Shown here piece after piece: positions 6,719-14,377 of a stretch of 44,687 bases of DNA; within the stretch, counting starts at the first letter, position 1; every line of letters begins with the position of its first letter. The notes under the pieces were generated by a model. That model was not told the DNA's origin. It did no database searches and worked only from the letters and a program-made list of their open reading frames with translations. The position numbers and the translations under genes are program-made. The stretch is from a bacterium (GTDB lineage Bacteria > Planctomycetota > J058 > JAJDCP01), in the NCBI GenBank assembly GCA_030428695.1, contig JAUIEM010000013.1, positions 1-44,687 of the forward strand, given 5' to 3'.

Positions 6719-8095
6719 CTACGCACGCAGCCCCGCGCACTGCCCGAAGGCCTCGCCCCGGGCGGCGTAGTTGGTGAAGAAGCCGTAGCTCGGCGCCGCG
6801 GGCGAGAGCAGCACCACGCCTCCGCTCGGGGTGACCCGGCGGGCGAGATCGACGGCGTCGTCGAGGCCGGCGCTGAGCAGCACCTGCGGCACGCGCCCGG
6901 GCTGGCCGCGCAGCTCGCCGAGCAGGGCGTCGGCGATGCGCCGGCCGCTGTCCGGCATCGCGATCACGGCGTGGACCGGCAGGTGGGCGAGGCGCCGGGC
7001 GAAGTCCGAGAAGTCCAGCCCGCGCTCGTAGCCGCCGACCAGCAGCGAGATCGGCCGGCTGCGGAAGGTCTCGACCGCCGCGAGCGCCGACTGGGGCGTC
7101 GTCGAGATGCTGTCGTCGACCCAGCACAGCCCGTCGCGCTCGCCGAGCACCTCGAGGCGGTGCGGCAGGGCCGAGAAGTCCGCGAGCCCCTCCAACCCGG
7201 CGAGCGGATCGTATCCGAGCGCCTCGATCGCGGTCAGCGCCGCGCACAGATTGTACAGGTTGTGGCGGCCGCGCAGGGGAAGCTCTGCGCGCGGCACGAC
7301 CAGCGCGCCCGCCCGTTCCACCCCGCGCTCCCCGACGTCGAAGCCCTCCGGCGTCGCGAAGCACAGGTCGCGCGGCCCGCGCCGCACCCGCCCGAAGCTC
7401 TCGGCGTCGCGGGCGTTGAGCACCCGGCGGCCGCGCGCGCCGGCGCGGACGAGCAGGTTGAGCTTGTCGCGGTAGTAGCGCTCGACGCTGCCGTGCCAGT
7501 CGAGGTGCTCGGGGAACAGGTTGAGCAGCACCGCGACGTCCGGCGACCCGGTGAAGTCGCTCGCCTGGTAGCTCGACATCTCGACGACGTAGACCTCGGG
7601 CTCGGGCTCGCGCGGGATGTCGAACAGCGGGATGCCGATGTTCCCGCCGAGGGCCGCCCGCACGCCGGCCGCGCGCAAGAGGTGCACGATCAGGCTGGCG
7701 GTCGTGCTCTTGCCCTTCGTCCCGGTCACGCAGACGGTCCGCGCCCGGGGGTTCTCGGCGAACCACAGGTTGGTCGCCGAGCTGAGCTGCACCCCCGAGG
7801 CCCGCGCGCGCTCGACCGCCGGCGTGTAGGGCCGGATGCCGGGCGACTTGATCACGACGTCGAAGGCGCACAGCAGCTCCGGGCAGGCGTTGCCGATCAC
7901 CAGGCGCACGGCCGGGTCCGCCTCGACCTGCGCGCGCAGGTCCCCGGGCAGCGGCCCGTCGTTCAGCACCGTCAGCGGCTGGTGCGGCAGCTGCGCGCGG
8001 ACGTTCCGCAGCACCGCGCGGCCCTCGCGGCCCAGTCCCCAGATCGCGACCTTGCGGCCGTCAAGCTCTGCAATACGCACGCAGGTACTCTCCAT
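6719..8095 (-). CDS. murD2: MurD2-type UDP-MurNAc-L-Ala--L-glutamate ligase
   Basis: ATP-dependent cytoplasmic Mur ligase. It has the N-terminal nucleotide-type fold (KVAIWGLGREG), the P-loop GTKGKST at residues 125-131, the EMSSYQ block (172-177), NLFPEHLDWHGS, and LPHRLE plus DDSISTTP in the C-terminal half. 458 residues, the normal MurD length. The gene directly follows murL. In Xanthomonas the MurD2/MurL pair adds L-Glu to UDP-MurNAc-L-Ala and then epimerises it, and the same arrangement here supports MurD2 over classical MurD. The ATG at 8095 overlaps murL by 35 nt and has no clear ribosome-binding site; GTG 8080, preceded by GGAG, is an alternative start. L-Glu specificity is inferred from context. 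Confidence 0.85.
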   Translation of the reverse strand: MESTCVRIAELDGRKVAIWGLGREGRAVLRNVRAQLPHQPLTVLNDGPLPGDLRAQVEADPAVRLVIGNACPELLCAFDVVIKSPGIRPYTPAVERARASGVQLSSATNLWFAENPRARTVCVTGTKGKSTTASLIVHLLRAAGVRAALGGNIGIPLFDIPREPEPEVYVVEMSSYQASDFTGSPDVAVLLNLFPEHLDWHGSVERYYRDKLNLLVRAGARGRRVLNARDAESFGRVRRGPRDLCFATPEGFDVGERGVERAGALVVPRAELPLRGRHNLYNLCAALTAIEALGYDPLAGLEGLADFSALPHRLEVLGERDGLCWVDDSISTTPQSALAAVETFRSRPISLLVGGYERGLDFSDFARRLAHLPVHAVIAMPDSGRRIADALLGELRGQPGRVPQVLLSAGLDDAVDLARRVTPSGGVVLLSPAAPSYGFFTNYAARGEAFGQCAGLRA

Positions 8096-9434
8096 AGGCT
8101 CGGGGCAGGCGGTGCTCGCCGCTGAGGTCGAACAGGGGCGCTGGATCGACCTTCCTCCACCGCCCGCGCAGCGCCTGCAGCACCGGGCTGTCGGGCCACA
8201 GCCCCGAGGCCTCGAGCAGCTGGACGGCGACGCGGCTCTCGCGCACCTCGCCGACGCACTCGAAGGGCTTGTGGCCGCGCAGCCCGAGCAGCTCCTCGTA
8301 GCCGGGCAGCTGCGCGGGGTCGGCGAGCAGGTCGGCGCCGACGATGCCGAGCAGGGCGCTCTTCGGGAGGAAGGGCGCGAGGGCGAGGAACACGAAGCGG
8401 CACTTCGGGCAGTCGCGGCACCAGCGCTCGACCCGCCGCTCCTTCGCGATGCGGAAGGCGGCGTTGCAGCTGGTGAAGACCGGATGGTAGGCGGTCGCGC
8501 GGGCGAAGAGCCTGGCGATGTGCAGCTCGGACAGCGGCCGCAGCAGGGAGAAGTAGCGGAAGCCCTCGAGCAGCTCGGCCCCGATCAGGGTGTCCGCCTG
8601 GGCCTCGAAGTCGAGGCTCTTGCTGAACTGGTGGTTGACCTCCGAGCCCTGCCAGTAGAGGTTCCCGCTGTTCGCCGAGCGCTCGTTGGCCAGGGCGGCG
8701 CGGTCGAAGCCGTACAGCACCCCGGCGCAGGCCAGCGTGAAGCAGATGATCGCCGAGATCGGCACGTGGCCGTTGTAGGCGCCGATGCGGTTCAGGCGCA
8801 GCAGCTCGGAGCTGATCTTGCGCTCGACGTACACATGCGGCAGGCCGCTGAGCGCGCACACCTCGCGGATCGCCCGCGGCCGACCGAGGGAGAAGAGCAC
8901 CAGCTCCTCGCCCATCTCCCGCAGCATCTCGAGGGCGACGACCGAGTCCTTGCCGCCGCCGATCGGCACCGCGCAGCGCCGCGGCAGGGGCAGCGGATCG
9001 GGACGCGGGGCGGGGCGGCGGTCGAAGGGGAAGCGCACGCGGCCGCGCAGGTCGATGCGGTTCTGGTAGGCGAACTCGCCGAGGCCGCGGAAGTACAATT
9101 CCTCGAGGAAGGCGGCCGTGCTCTCGGGCAGCGGGCCCGAGGCGAGCTCGATGCGCGGCGGGACCGCGGCCTTGTAGTAGCTGACCCCCGCGACGAGGTA
9201 CAGCATCTCGAGGCAGCGCAGCAACGCCCTGCGCCGCGCGGGATCGAGCCGGGTCGGGGCGCCGTGGAAGCGGAAGCTCTCCGTGAAGCGCTCGCCGGTG
9301 TCGAAGCTGTACTCGAAGCGCGCGGTCGCGCTCGGCTCGTCGTAGGAGAAGCCGTCGAAGCGCAGGGCGGACACCGCCTCGGGCTGGAAGCGGGTCGCGC
9401 AGCGCGCGGCCTGGGGCGGGGCGATCGGCGTCAC
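8061..9434 (-). CDS. murL: MurL, UDP-MurNAc-L-Ala-L-Glu epimerase
   Basis: Converts the terminal L-Glu of UDP-MurNAc-L-Ala-L-Glu to D-Glu in an ATP-dependent reaction, replacing glutamate racemase in peptidoglycan synthesis. 457 residues. Recognisable family blocks in order: AGVSYYKAAVPP (82-93), LGEFAYQN, the PP-loop-like GGGKDS (159-164), NRIGAYNGHVPISA, NERSANSGN (250-258), EVNHQFSK, SLLRPLSEL, CPKCRFVFLALAPF (342-355) and HKPFECVGE. The GTG start overlaps the stop of the upstream gene (GTGA) and has AGGAGG 7 nt before it. It lies between a D-glutamate cyclase-like gene and murD2, all in one operon. Identification rests on remembered family motifs. Confidence 0.87.
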   Translation of the reverse strand: MTPIAPPQAARCATRFQPEAVSALRFDGFSYDEPSATARFEYSFDTGERFTESFRFHGAPTRLDPARRRALLRCLEMLYLVAGVSYYKAAVPPRIELASGPLPESTAAFLEELYFRGLGEFAYQNRIDLRGRVRFPFDRRPAPRPDPLPLPRRCAVPIGGGKDSVVALEMLREMGEELVLFSLGRPRAIREVCALSGLPHVYVERKISSELLRLNRIGAYNGHVPISAIICFTLACAGVLYGFDRAALANERSANSGNLYWQGSEVNHQFSKSLDFEAQADTLIGAELLEGFRYFSLLRPLSELHIARLFARATAYHPVFTSCNAAFRIAKERRVERWCRDCPKCRFVFLALAPFLPKSALLGIVGADLLADPAQLPGYEELLGLRGHKPFECVGEVRESRVAVQLLEASGLWPDSPVLQALRGRWRKVDPAPLFDLSGEHRLPRAYGEYLRAYCRA

Positions 9435-10297
9435 GAGAGGACCTCCTGTAGCGCTTCGTGGAAGGCGACCTGCCGGGACCAGTCCAGGCCGTCGACCGAC
9501 AGCCCCCGGGCGCCGTGCACCCCGTCGACCGCCCCGGCCTCCCGCGCCGCCTCGAGCCGGCGGCGCAGGCCCGGGACGGTCAGGGCGCGCGGCACGCCAT
9601 CGCGCCCGGCGGTCAGCCACAGCGCCCCGGCCAGGGCCGCGGCGCCCCAGTTCGAGACGCCGGCGACGATCGCCGCGTCCGCCTCGACCGTGCAGGCGAT
9701 GGTCGCGCCGTGGGGCACGTGGGCCCGGGTCAGGGCAGCGAGGCCGCCGAGCCCGAGCTCGTTGCCCCCATCCCCGATCGCGTAGCGACGCGGCACGGCG
9801 GAGAACAGCGCCCGCAGCCCGGGCTGCGGACCGAGCTCGGCGCCGGCCATGCTGTAGCAGACGTCGTCCGCCGCCGGACCCGGCACCTCGATCGCGAGCA
9901 CGCTCTCGACCCCCGCCGCGCACCAGGCGGCCCGGGCCGCGCAGGCGTCGCGCAGGGGCAAGAGCGGGGTCGACGGCGGCAGGCAGGCGGCGACCACCGC
10001 CGCGCAACGCGGGTCGGTCGCGACCAGCACGGTGCGGCCGAGCTGCTCGAGCACCGCGGCGAGCATCCCGCAGCCGGGCGGGCCGTCGCTCTCCGCGGCG
10101 CCGAAGCGCGGCAGGTAGAAGCCGGTCAGGAGCCCGACCGGGCCGTCGCCCGCGAGGAGCTCCTCGGCCACCCGCGCGAGGTTTCCGGCGCACGCCTCGA
10201 TCAGCGCGCCGCTGCCCCGCCCGACCTCGCGGCAGGCGAGCGCCTCGAGCGCCTGGATCCGCACGGCCGTCGACTTCTGCACCAGACTGCCTCGCAT
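9431..10297 (-). CDS. D-glutamate cyclase-like protein (DUF4392)
   Basis: 288 residues with the DUF4392 signature: LTGFYLP (57-63), ESDGPPG (69-75), a VATDPRC strand and the near-invariant GDGGNELGLGG (175-185). The family includes the C-terminal part of mammalian DGLUCY, which converts D-glutamate to 5-oxo-D-proline. First gene of an operon with murL and murD2, sharing a 4-nt overlap with murL. That context fits a role in removing free D-Glu, or in a related glutamate reaction linked to cell-wall synthesis. A GGAGCAGG purine stretch precedes the ATG. Enzymatic activity is inferred from family and context, not shown by the sequence. Confidence 0.8.
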   Translation of the reverse strand: MRGSLVQKSTAVRIQALEALACREVGRGSGALIEACAGNLARVAEELLAGDGPVGLLTGFYLPRFGAAESDGPPGCGMLAAVLEQLGRTVLVATDPRCAAVVAACLPPSTPLLPLRDACAARAAWCAAGVESVLAIEVPGPAADDVCYSMAGAELGPQPGLRALFSAVPRRYAIGDGGNELGLGGLAALTRAHVPHGATIACTVEADAAIVAGVSNWGAAALAGALWLTAGRDGVPRALTVPGLRRRLEAAREAGAVDGVHGARGLSVDGLDWSRQVAFHEALQEVLS

Positions 10298-10546
10298 CGG
10301 TTTCCTGCTCCGTGGTCTCCCCCCGGTTTATCGGCACGTTTTGGGGGCGGGCTGTACCGGCGGGTGGGGAATCCGCATCGGGGGCGGGGCGGACGGATCG
10401 AGGTCGAGAATCGAGAGGGAGGTTGTGATGCGGGGTTGTTGGATGCGAGGAAGCGGCGGACGGCGGGAGCGGGTTTGCGGGTTCTTGCAAGCAAGAAGAA
10501 GAAGGGAACCGCCAAGACGTCAAGGCGCCGAGAAGAGGAAGAAGAA
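10298..10546. other. Gene-free upstream region of the murL operon
   Basis: Left part of a 546-nt gap between divergent genes. It contains G-rich runs and, near 10490-10546, a purine-rich stretch with GCCAAGACGTCAAGGCGCC-like sequence and GAA/AAG triplets, far more A-rich than its surroundings. No convincing gene or promoter was found. Confidence 0.4.
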
Positions 10547-10725
10547 GAAGAAGAAAATATCTATAAGGAACCCAGGAACCCATGAGAAGACGAAGATGAA
10601 GACCAAGAGAACGCGAGCACAGGTTACGACCATCCAGACTCTATCAGCGAGACCGCTGCGACGACGTTAGCCTTCTTGTTCTTTTCCTGGGTTCATTGGG
10701 TTCCTTATGGATATCTTTCTTCTTC
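10547..10725. repeat. Long imperfect inverted repeat (about 45-bp arms)
   Basis: Arms 10547-10589 and 10681-10725 are inverted copies, 39 of 45 aligned columns identical with two 1-nt gaps; the core ATAAGGAACCCA is perfect. The 91-nt centre holds a basic 24-codon ORF starting MKTKRTR (10596-10670). Base composition is markedly lower in GC than the flanks. It could be a miniature inverted-repeat element, an intergenic repeat, or a long-hairpin RNA; no target-site duplication is obvious. Confidence 0.6.
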
Positions 10726-10843
10726 AGAGGTCAGCAAGGCCAACCCCCAAGTCGCGAAGCAACCGGCCGCGGGCACGCGACAACGACGCCCTCGCCAACC
10801 ACCGTACCCTTCGCGTATCTTCGAACCCCACGGAGGGACGACC

Positions 10844-11377
10844 ATGCGCGAAAAGGAACCTCCCGCCGGAGCCGAGCTCGAGCTTCCGGCCCTGCCCGAG
10901 GAGGGCGCGCTCCAGACGGCGGCGGCCGCGACGCATCACGTCCTGGTGCTGGCGGCGGTCGGAGCGCTGGTCTTCATCGGGGTCTCCGGGCTCTCCAGCC
11001 AGGCCTCCTCAAGAGGGTACGGCATGCCGGTTGCCGTCACGGCGCTCTGCGTCCTCGCCTTCTTCCTCTACGACCTCGCGAAGTGGGTGCGCGAGGTGGT
11101 GCGCGGCGCGATGCAGCTGGCGCACCGGCAGCATCGCTTCGCCCGGGAGGTCCTCGGCCACTCCGCGCTGGTCTCCAAGGACGATGTCGAGTGCGCGACC
11201 GAGCTCGAGCGGCGCACCGCCGAGGCGACCCAGCTGCCGCGCCTGCTCGGGGCGCTGCTGCTCGCGATGGTCCGGACCCAGGACAGCGTGCTGACGGCGC
11301 TCGAGCAACGCGGGGAGACGGTGGCAGAGGAGGTTCCGGAGGCGGGAGAGGTCGACGGGGAAGAGGCCGCCGGCTGA
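10844..11377 (+). CDS. Small membrane protein of unknown function
   Basis: 177 residues with two predicted membrane helices (about 31-50, HHVLVLAAVGALVFIGVSGL, and 60-79, MPVAVTALCVLAFFLYDL), then a long cytoplasmic helical tail of about 95 residues ending in an acidic stretch. GGAGG lies 7 nt before the ATG. No family is recognised. It stands alone, divergent from the murL operon and convergent with the ADP-ribosylglycohydrolase-like gene, whose stop lies 1 nt away. The charged amphipathic tail suggests coiled-coil interaction with a partner. Confidence 0.75.
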   Translation: MREKEPPAGAELELPALPEEGALQTAAAATHHVLVLAAVGALVFIGVSGLSSQASSRGYGMPVAVTALCVLAFFLYDLAKWVREVVRGAMQLAHRQHRFAREVLGHSALVSKDDVECATELERRTAEATQLPRLLGALLLAMVRTQDSVLTALEQRGETVAEEVPEAGEVDGEEAAG

Positions 11378-11378
11378 C

Positions 11379-12323
11379 TCAGCCCGCGAGCAGCTCCTCC
11401 ACCGCCGCCCGCGCCTCGGCGGCGGCCGTCGTCTTCTCCAACCAGGCCGCGGGAATCCCGCCGAGCCCGCCCCGCGCCCCCCAGACCGCGCCGACGAAGT
11501 TGGCCCGGGAGCAGTTGCAGCCGCCGGCCACGATGGTCTTCTCCACCGCCTCGCGGAAGCTGCCGGAGGTCGCGATCGCGTGCAGGGCGCTGAGGTAGGT
11601 GCCCGGGTAGGGACAGGCCTTGCCGGTGCGGGCGACGAAGGCGCTGTGCTCCTCGTCCAGGGCCTCGGCCACCGCCGCCGGCAGCGCGGGCTCGGGCCGC
11701 TCCCCGAGGGCGGCGAGCACCCAGGCGGCCTGCTTGCGGCCGTACTCCATGCACAGCTCCGAGCTGCTGACCGCGCGCAGCGCCTGGTCGATGGCCGCGG
11801 GCTCGCGCAGCAGCGCGATCACCGGCAGGGCCGCGCAGTATGCGTCGCTCTCGTCGCCGTCGACCATGCCGGTCGGCTCGAGGCCCTGGCGGGCGCGCTC
11901 GAGGTAGGCGAGCGTGGTCGCGTGCACCCAGGGACCGGGCACGGCCCCTTTCCAGCCCTTGCGGTCGGCGGGGCTGTCGTAGTTCTTGCCGCGCCGGGCG
12001 TGGGCTTCGGCGTAGGCGCTGCCCGGCCCGAAGTGGCGCGTCGCGTGGGCGAGGAAGTCCGCCGGGGCGAAGCTCCCGCCGGCCGCGCGCAGCGCCCGCA
12101 GCATCACCAGGCCCTGGTCGCCGTAGCCGGACTGCGCGCCGAGGGGGACGTCGTAGAAGGGGCTCGCGTTGCGCGGGAAGAAGGCCGGCTCGTCGACCTC
12201 CTCGAGCAGCGCGGCGAGCTTCTTCTGGTCGTACACCCAGTGCAGCGGCCGGGCGGCTGCGTCGGCGACCAGCTGGCCGAGCACGCAGCCGAGGATCCGT
12301 TCGTCGCGGGTCGGTTCGCTCAT
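11379..12323 (-). CDS. ADP-ribosylglycohydrolase family protein, J1-crystallin-like
   Basis: 314 residues. The N-terminal GCVLGQLVADAAARPLHWVY, SPFYDVPLGAQSGYGDQ and the C-terminal GGCNCSRANFVGAVWGARGG match the J1-crystallin branch of the DraG/ADP-ribosylglycohydrolase fold. In active hydrolases the last motif carries the metal-binding Asp-x-Asp (GGDTD). Here it is replaced by Cys-Asn-Cys, and the N-terminal acidic motif is also altered, so classical ADP-ribose hydrolysis is doubtful. AAGGAG precedes the chosen ATG 12323; an upstream in-frame ATG at 12356 lacks such a site. The role is unknown. Confidence 0.82.
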   Translation of the reverse strand: MSEPTRDERILGCVLGQLVADAAARPLHWVYDQKKLAALLEEVDEPAFFPRNASPFYDVPLGAQSGYGDQGLVMLRALRAAGGSFAPADFLAHATRHFGPGSAYAEAHARRGKNYDSPADRKGWKGAVPGPWVHATTLAYLERARQGLEPTGMVDGDESDAYCAALPVIALLREPAAIDQALRAVSSSELCMEYGRKQAAWVLAALGERPEPALPAAVAEALDEEHSAFVARTGKACPYPGTYLSALHAIATSGSFREAVEKTIVAGGCNCSRANFVGAVWGARGGLGGIPAAWLEKTTAAAEARAAVEELLAG

Positions 12324-12378
12324 CGGGAGCTCCTTGAAGGCGGGTAGGGACAACACGCGGGCCCCGTGCGTCGTCGGA

Positions 12379-13347
12379 TTAGCGGGCGCGGGCGTCCAGG
12401 TCGGGATGGAAGACCTCGCCAGGCAGGGTGTGGCTGTTCGTGTTCAGCGTGTTGCCCCGCCACGGGTAGCGGTCTCGGATCTCCTGCAGCCCGTTCCAGT
12501 AGTGGCGCGCCTTCCACAGAAACGTCGGGAGCGGGAGCGCGAGCGCCCGCTCCGCCCAGCCCAGGAGAAACGGCAGGTCGTCGGCGAACAGGTGTTGACG
12601 GATGGTGTGCTCCTCGACGAAGCGTCCCTTGTCTGCGCGCAGCTGCGGTGTCCTGCGGCGCAGCGACCGCGACGGATCCCCGATCATCACGTGGACTCCG
12701 TTCCACCAGCCCTTCCGTGCCGCCTCCAGGCGGCGCTTGTTGTGCTGGAGCGGATGGCCGGGCTCGTAGCCCTCGAAGAGCAGACAGAACTCCGGGCACA
12801 GCGCGAGGAAGTCCGCGCTCGCCTGCCGCACGTGCTCGTTGTTCGCGTCGTCGACGATGATCACCGCGTGGGGGTCGAGCAGCGGACGCGCGAGCATCAA
12901 GCACATCAGCTGGCTGCGATAGTCGTGGGGACCGTCGACGAAGTAGACCCGGAGCCTGCGCCCCTCAAGAAGCTCCTCCGGCGCCCCGAAGGCCTCCTCG
13001 AAGCCGCGGTCGATCAGGCGGACGTTGCCGAGACCCAGCGCGGCGATGCCTTCACGCACCCTGGCCTGGTTCGTCCCGTCCCGGTCGAACTGGGAGAAGT
13101 TGTCGACGCCGAGGACCGCGAGCGCGGGCGCGGCGAAGGCGACGTGCAGCAGCGTCAGGCCCCGGAACACCCCGACCTCGAGGTAGGCGTGTTGCGACGG
13201 GTCGCAGTACTCCTTGGCGAGCCGCTGCAAGAGCCCGAGGATCCGCACGCTCGAGAGCCCGTCCAGCGCGGCGGGCGGCCGCTCGCTCGGACCAGCGGCA
13301 GCCGCGTGGAGGAGGGCGTGGACGCGTTCGATGTGAGGTGCAGGCAT
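12379..13347 (-). CDS. Class I SAM-dependent methyltransferase (Methyltransf_24-like)
   Basis: 322 residues. The SAM-binding glycine motif is EVGVFRGLTLLHVA (about 57-70), followed by an acidic strand end (VLGVDNF), then RVYFVDGPHDY and AVIIVDDAN, the order typical of Methyltransf_24 enzymes acting on sugars or natural products. The last 120 residues are specific and rich in Trp/Arg. It lies 115 nt downstream of a CMP-sugar synthetase gene on the same strand, so methylation of a surface sugar is plausible but not shown. GGAG precedes the ATG. Confidence 0.78.
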   Translation of the reverse strand: MPAPHIERVHALLHAAAAGPSERPPAALDGLSSVRILGLLQRLAKEYCDPSQHAYLEVGVFRGLTLLHVAFAAPALAVLGVDNFSQFDRDGTNQARVREGIAALGLGNVRLIDRGFEEAFGAPEELLEGRRLRVYFVDGPHDYRSQLMCLMLARPLLDPHAVIIVDDANNEHVRQASADFLALCPEFCLLFEGYEPGHPLQHNKRRLEAARKGWWNGVHVMIGDPSRSLRRRTPQLRADKGRFVEEHTIRQHLFADDLPFLLGWAERALALPLPTFLWKARHYWNGLQEIRDRYPWRGNTLNTNSHTLPGEVFHPDLDARAR

Positions 13348-13462
13348 GGGGACTCCGGGACGGCGCGGTCATAGTCAGGGTGCAGGCGCGCCAGTCTACT
13401 CGATGGGCCTGCCGGGCTCACCGATGAATCGGGCGACCGGCCCCCCCGCCGTCTCTTCGCGA

Positions 13463-14146
13463 CTACCCGGCGCTCTCCCCGCGCTCGCGGAACTCGAACA
13501 GGAGCTCCGCGAAGCGGAAGTCGACCTCTTCATCGATGTCCCAGGCTTCCTGCCGGGAGATGGGAAACATGAGGGGGGACTCTCCGATGCGGTTCGCCCG
13601 CTGCCGCAGCACCTCGGCCGGGAAGATGTAGAGGTTGGAGTTCTCCTCGAACATCGGCGGCAGGTCCTGGGTCCGCAGAAGCTGCGCGGGGTCGTGGTTG
13701 ATCGGCCGGCCCGCGGCATCCCAGAAGCGGGACTGCACCGGCGTCGCGCTGAACAGCGTGTCGTGGGTCGGATAGCTCGCGAAGTAGCGCTCGATCGCCT
13801 GCTGCACCGTCTCCGGACGCAACAGCGGGTTGGTGCAGTGGGTCTGCAGGAAGAACTCCCCGCCGAGCACATCGACGGCGTGCAGGAGCACCTCGTTCAT
13901 CGGGATGTGGCCGTCCCGCAGATCGTCCGGCCGCTCGAGGAGCCTGACGCTCGGGAAGCTCCGGGCGGCATCCGCGAGGATGAACGGGCTGTCGGTGTCG
14001 ATGACGACCTCGCTGATCGACGCGCACGCGAGCAGGGTCTCGATGATACGGTGGTAGAGGGGGCGGCCACCGAAGTCGCGGTAGTTCTTCCCGGGCACGC
14101 GCTCGCTGGTATGGCGCATCGGAACCAGGGCGGTCAGGGTGGGCAT
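13463..14146 (-). CDS. CMP-sugar (acylneuraminate-type) cytidylyltransferase
   Basis: 227 residues. The N-terminal nucleotide-binding motif PMRHTSERVPGKN (about 9-21) and the following GGRPLYHRIIETLL, VVIDTDS and EFFLQTHCTNPLL are hallmarks of the CMP-NeuAc/CMP-Kdo synthetase family, which activates sugars with CTP. The C-terminal EAWDIDEEVDFRFAE matches the family's acidic metal-binding motif. It probably activates a nonulosonic acid or related sugar for surface glycans. No biosynthetic partner apart from the nearby methyltransferase gene is in the window. A TTGCAA-N16-TACCGT promoter precedes it. Confidence 0.85.
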   Translation of the reverse strand: MPTLTALVPMRHTSERVPGKNYRDFGGRPLYHRIIETLLACASISEVVIDTDSPFILADAARSFPSVRLLERPDDLRDGHIPMNEVLLHAVDVLGGEFFLQTHCTNPLLRPETVQQAIERYFASYPTHDTLFSATPVQSRFWDAAGRPINHDPAQLLRTQDLPPMFEENSNLYIFPAEVLRQRANRIGESPLMFPISRQEAWDIDEEVDFRFAELLFEFRERGESAG

Positions 14147-14244
14147 CGAAGGCCTCGCAGGGAGCGGGTCGCGTCGACGACCCCGGAGATTCGTCCGGCA
14201 CACGGTCCAAGGGCCGGCCGCTCCACACACGGAGCGATCGGTTG

Positions 14245-14272
14245 ACGGTACCAGCGCCCTCCCCCATTGCAA
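14245..14272 (-). promoter_or_regulatory. Promoter of the CMP-sugar synthetase gene
   Basis: Minus-strand TTGCAA, 16 nt, TACCGT, about 100 nt before the ATG. The -35 and the adjacent GGGGGAG are nearly the same as those in front of eboA (23964-23991), which supports a shared promoter type. Confidence 0.5.
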
Positions 14273-14295
14273 GCCCGGCTCGCTCCCGAGGTCGA

Positions 14296-14373
14296 CCGGA
14301 GGGCGGAGGTGAACCGCGCGCCAGCGCTCTGAACGCCCCCACAACGCGAGGCGGGCTCACCTCCACCCTCCGG
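14296..14373 (-). terminator. Large hairpin downstream of the Arg-rich membrane protein
   Basis: Two 20-nt arms (14296-14315 and 14354-14373) pair at 18 of 20 positions around a 38-nt loop. The hairpin starts 5 nt after the stop codon at 14378. The position fits a transcript end; there is no U-run. Confidence 0.5.
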
Positions 14374-14377
14374 CCCC

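Noticed and set aside
6719..8095. Simple annotation as classical MurD using D-glutamate
   Set aside because: Direct linkage to murL and MurD2-type context argues for the L-Glu route, although only an assay can settle substrate specificity.
8061..10583. A single 840-codon frame covering murL and its upstream region
   Set aside because: murL has its own GTG start with AGGAGG at 9434; the frame upstream is antisense-like or out of frame with the cyclase-like gene, so the long frame is not one protein.
10596..10670. A 24-codon ORF (MKTKRTR start) as a sixth short peptide
   Set aside because: The match to the family needs an inserted Arg and lacks the A-G pair; no ribosome-binding site. Kept only as part of the inverted-repeat observation.
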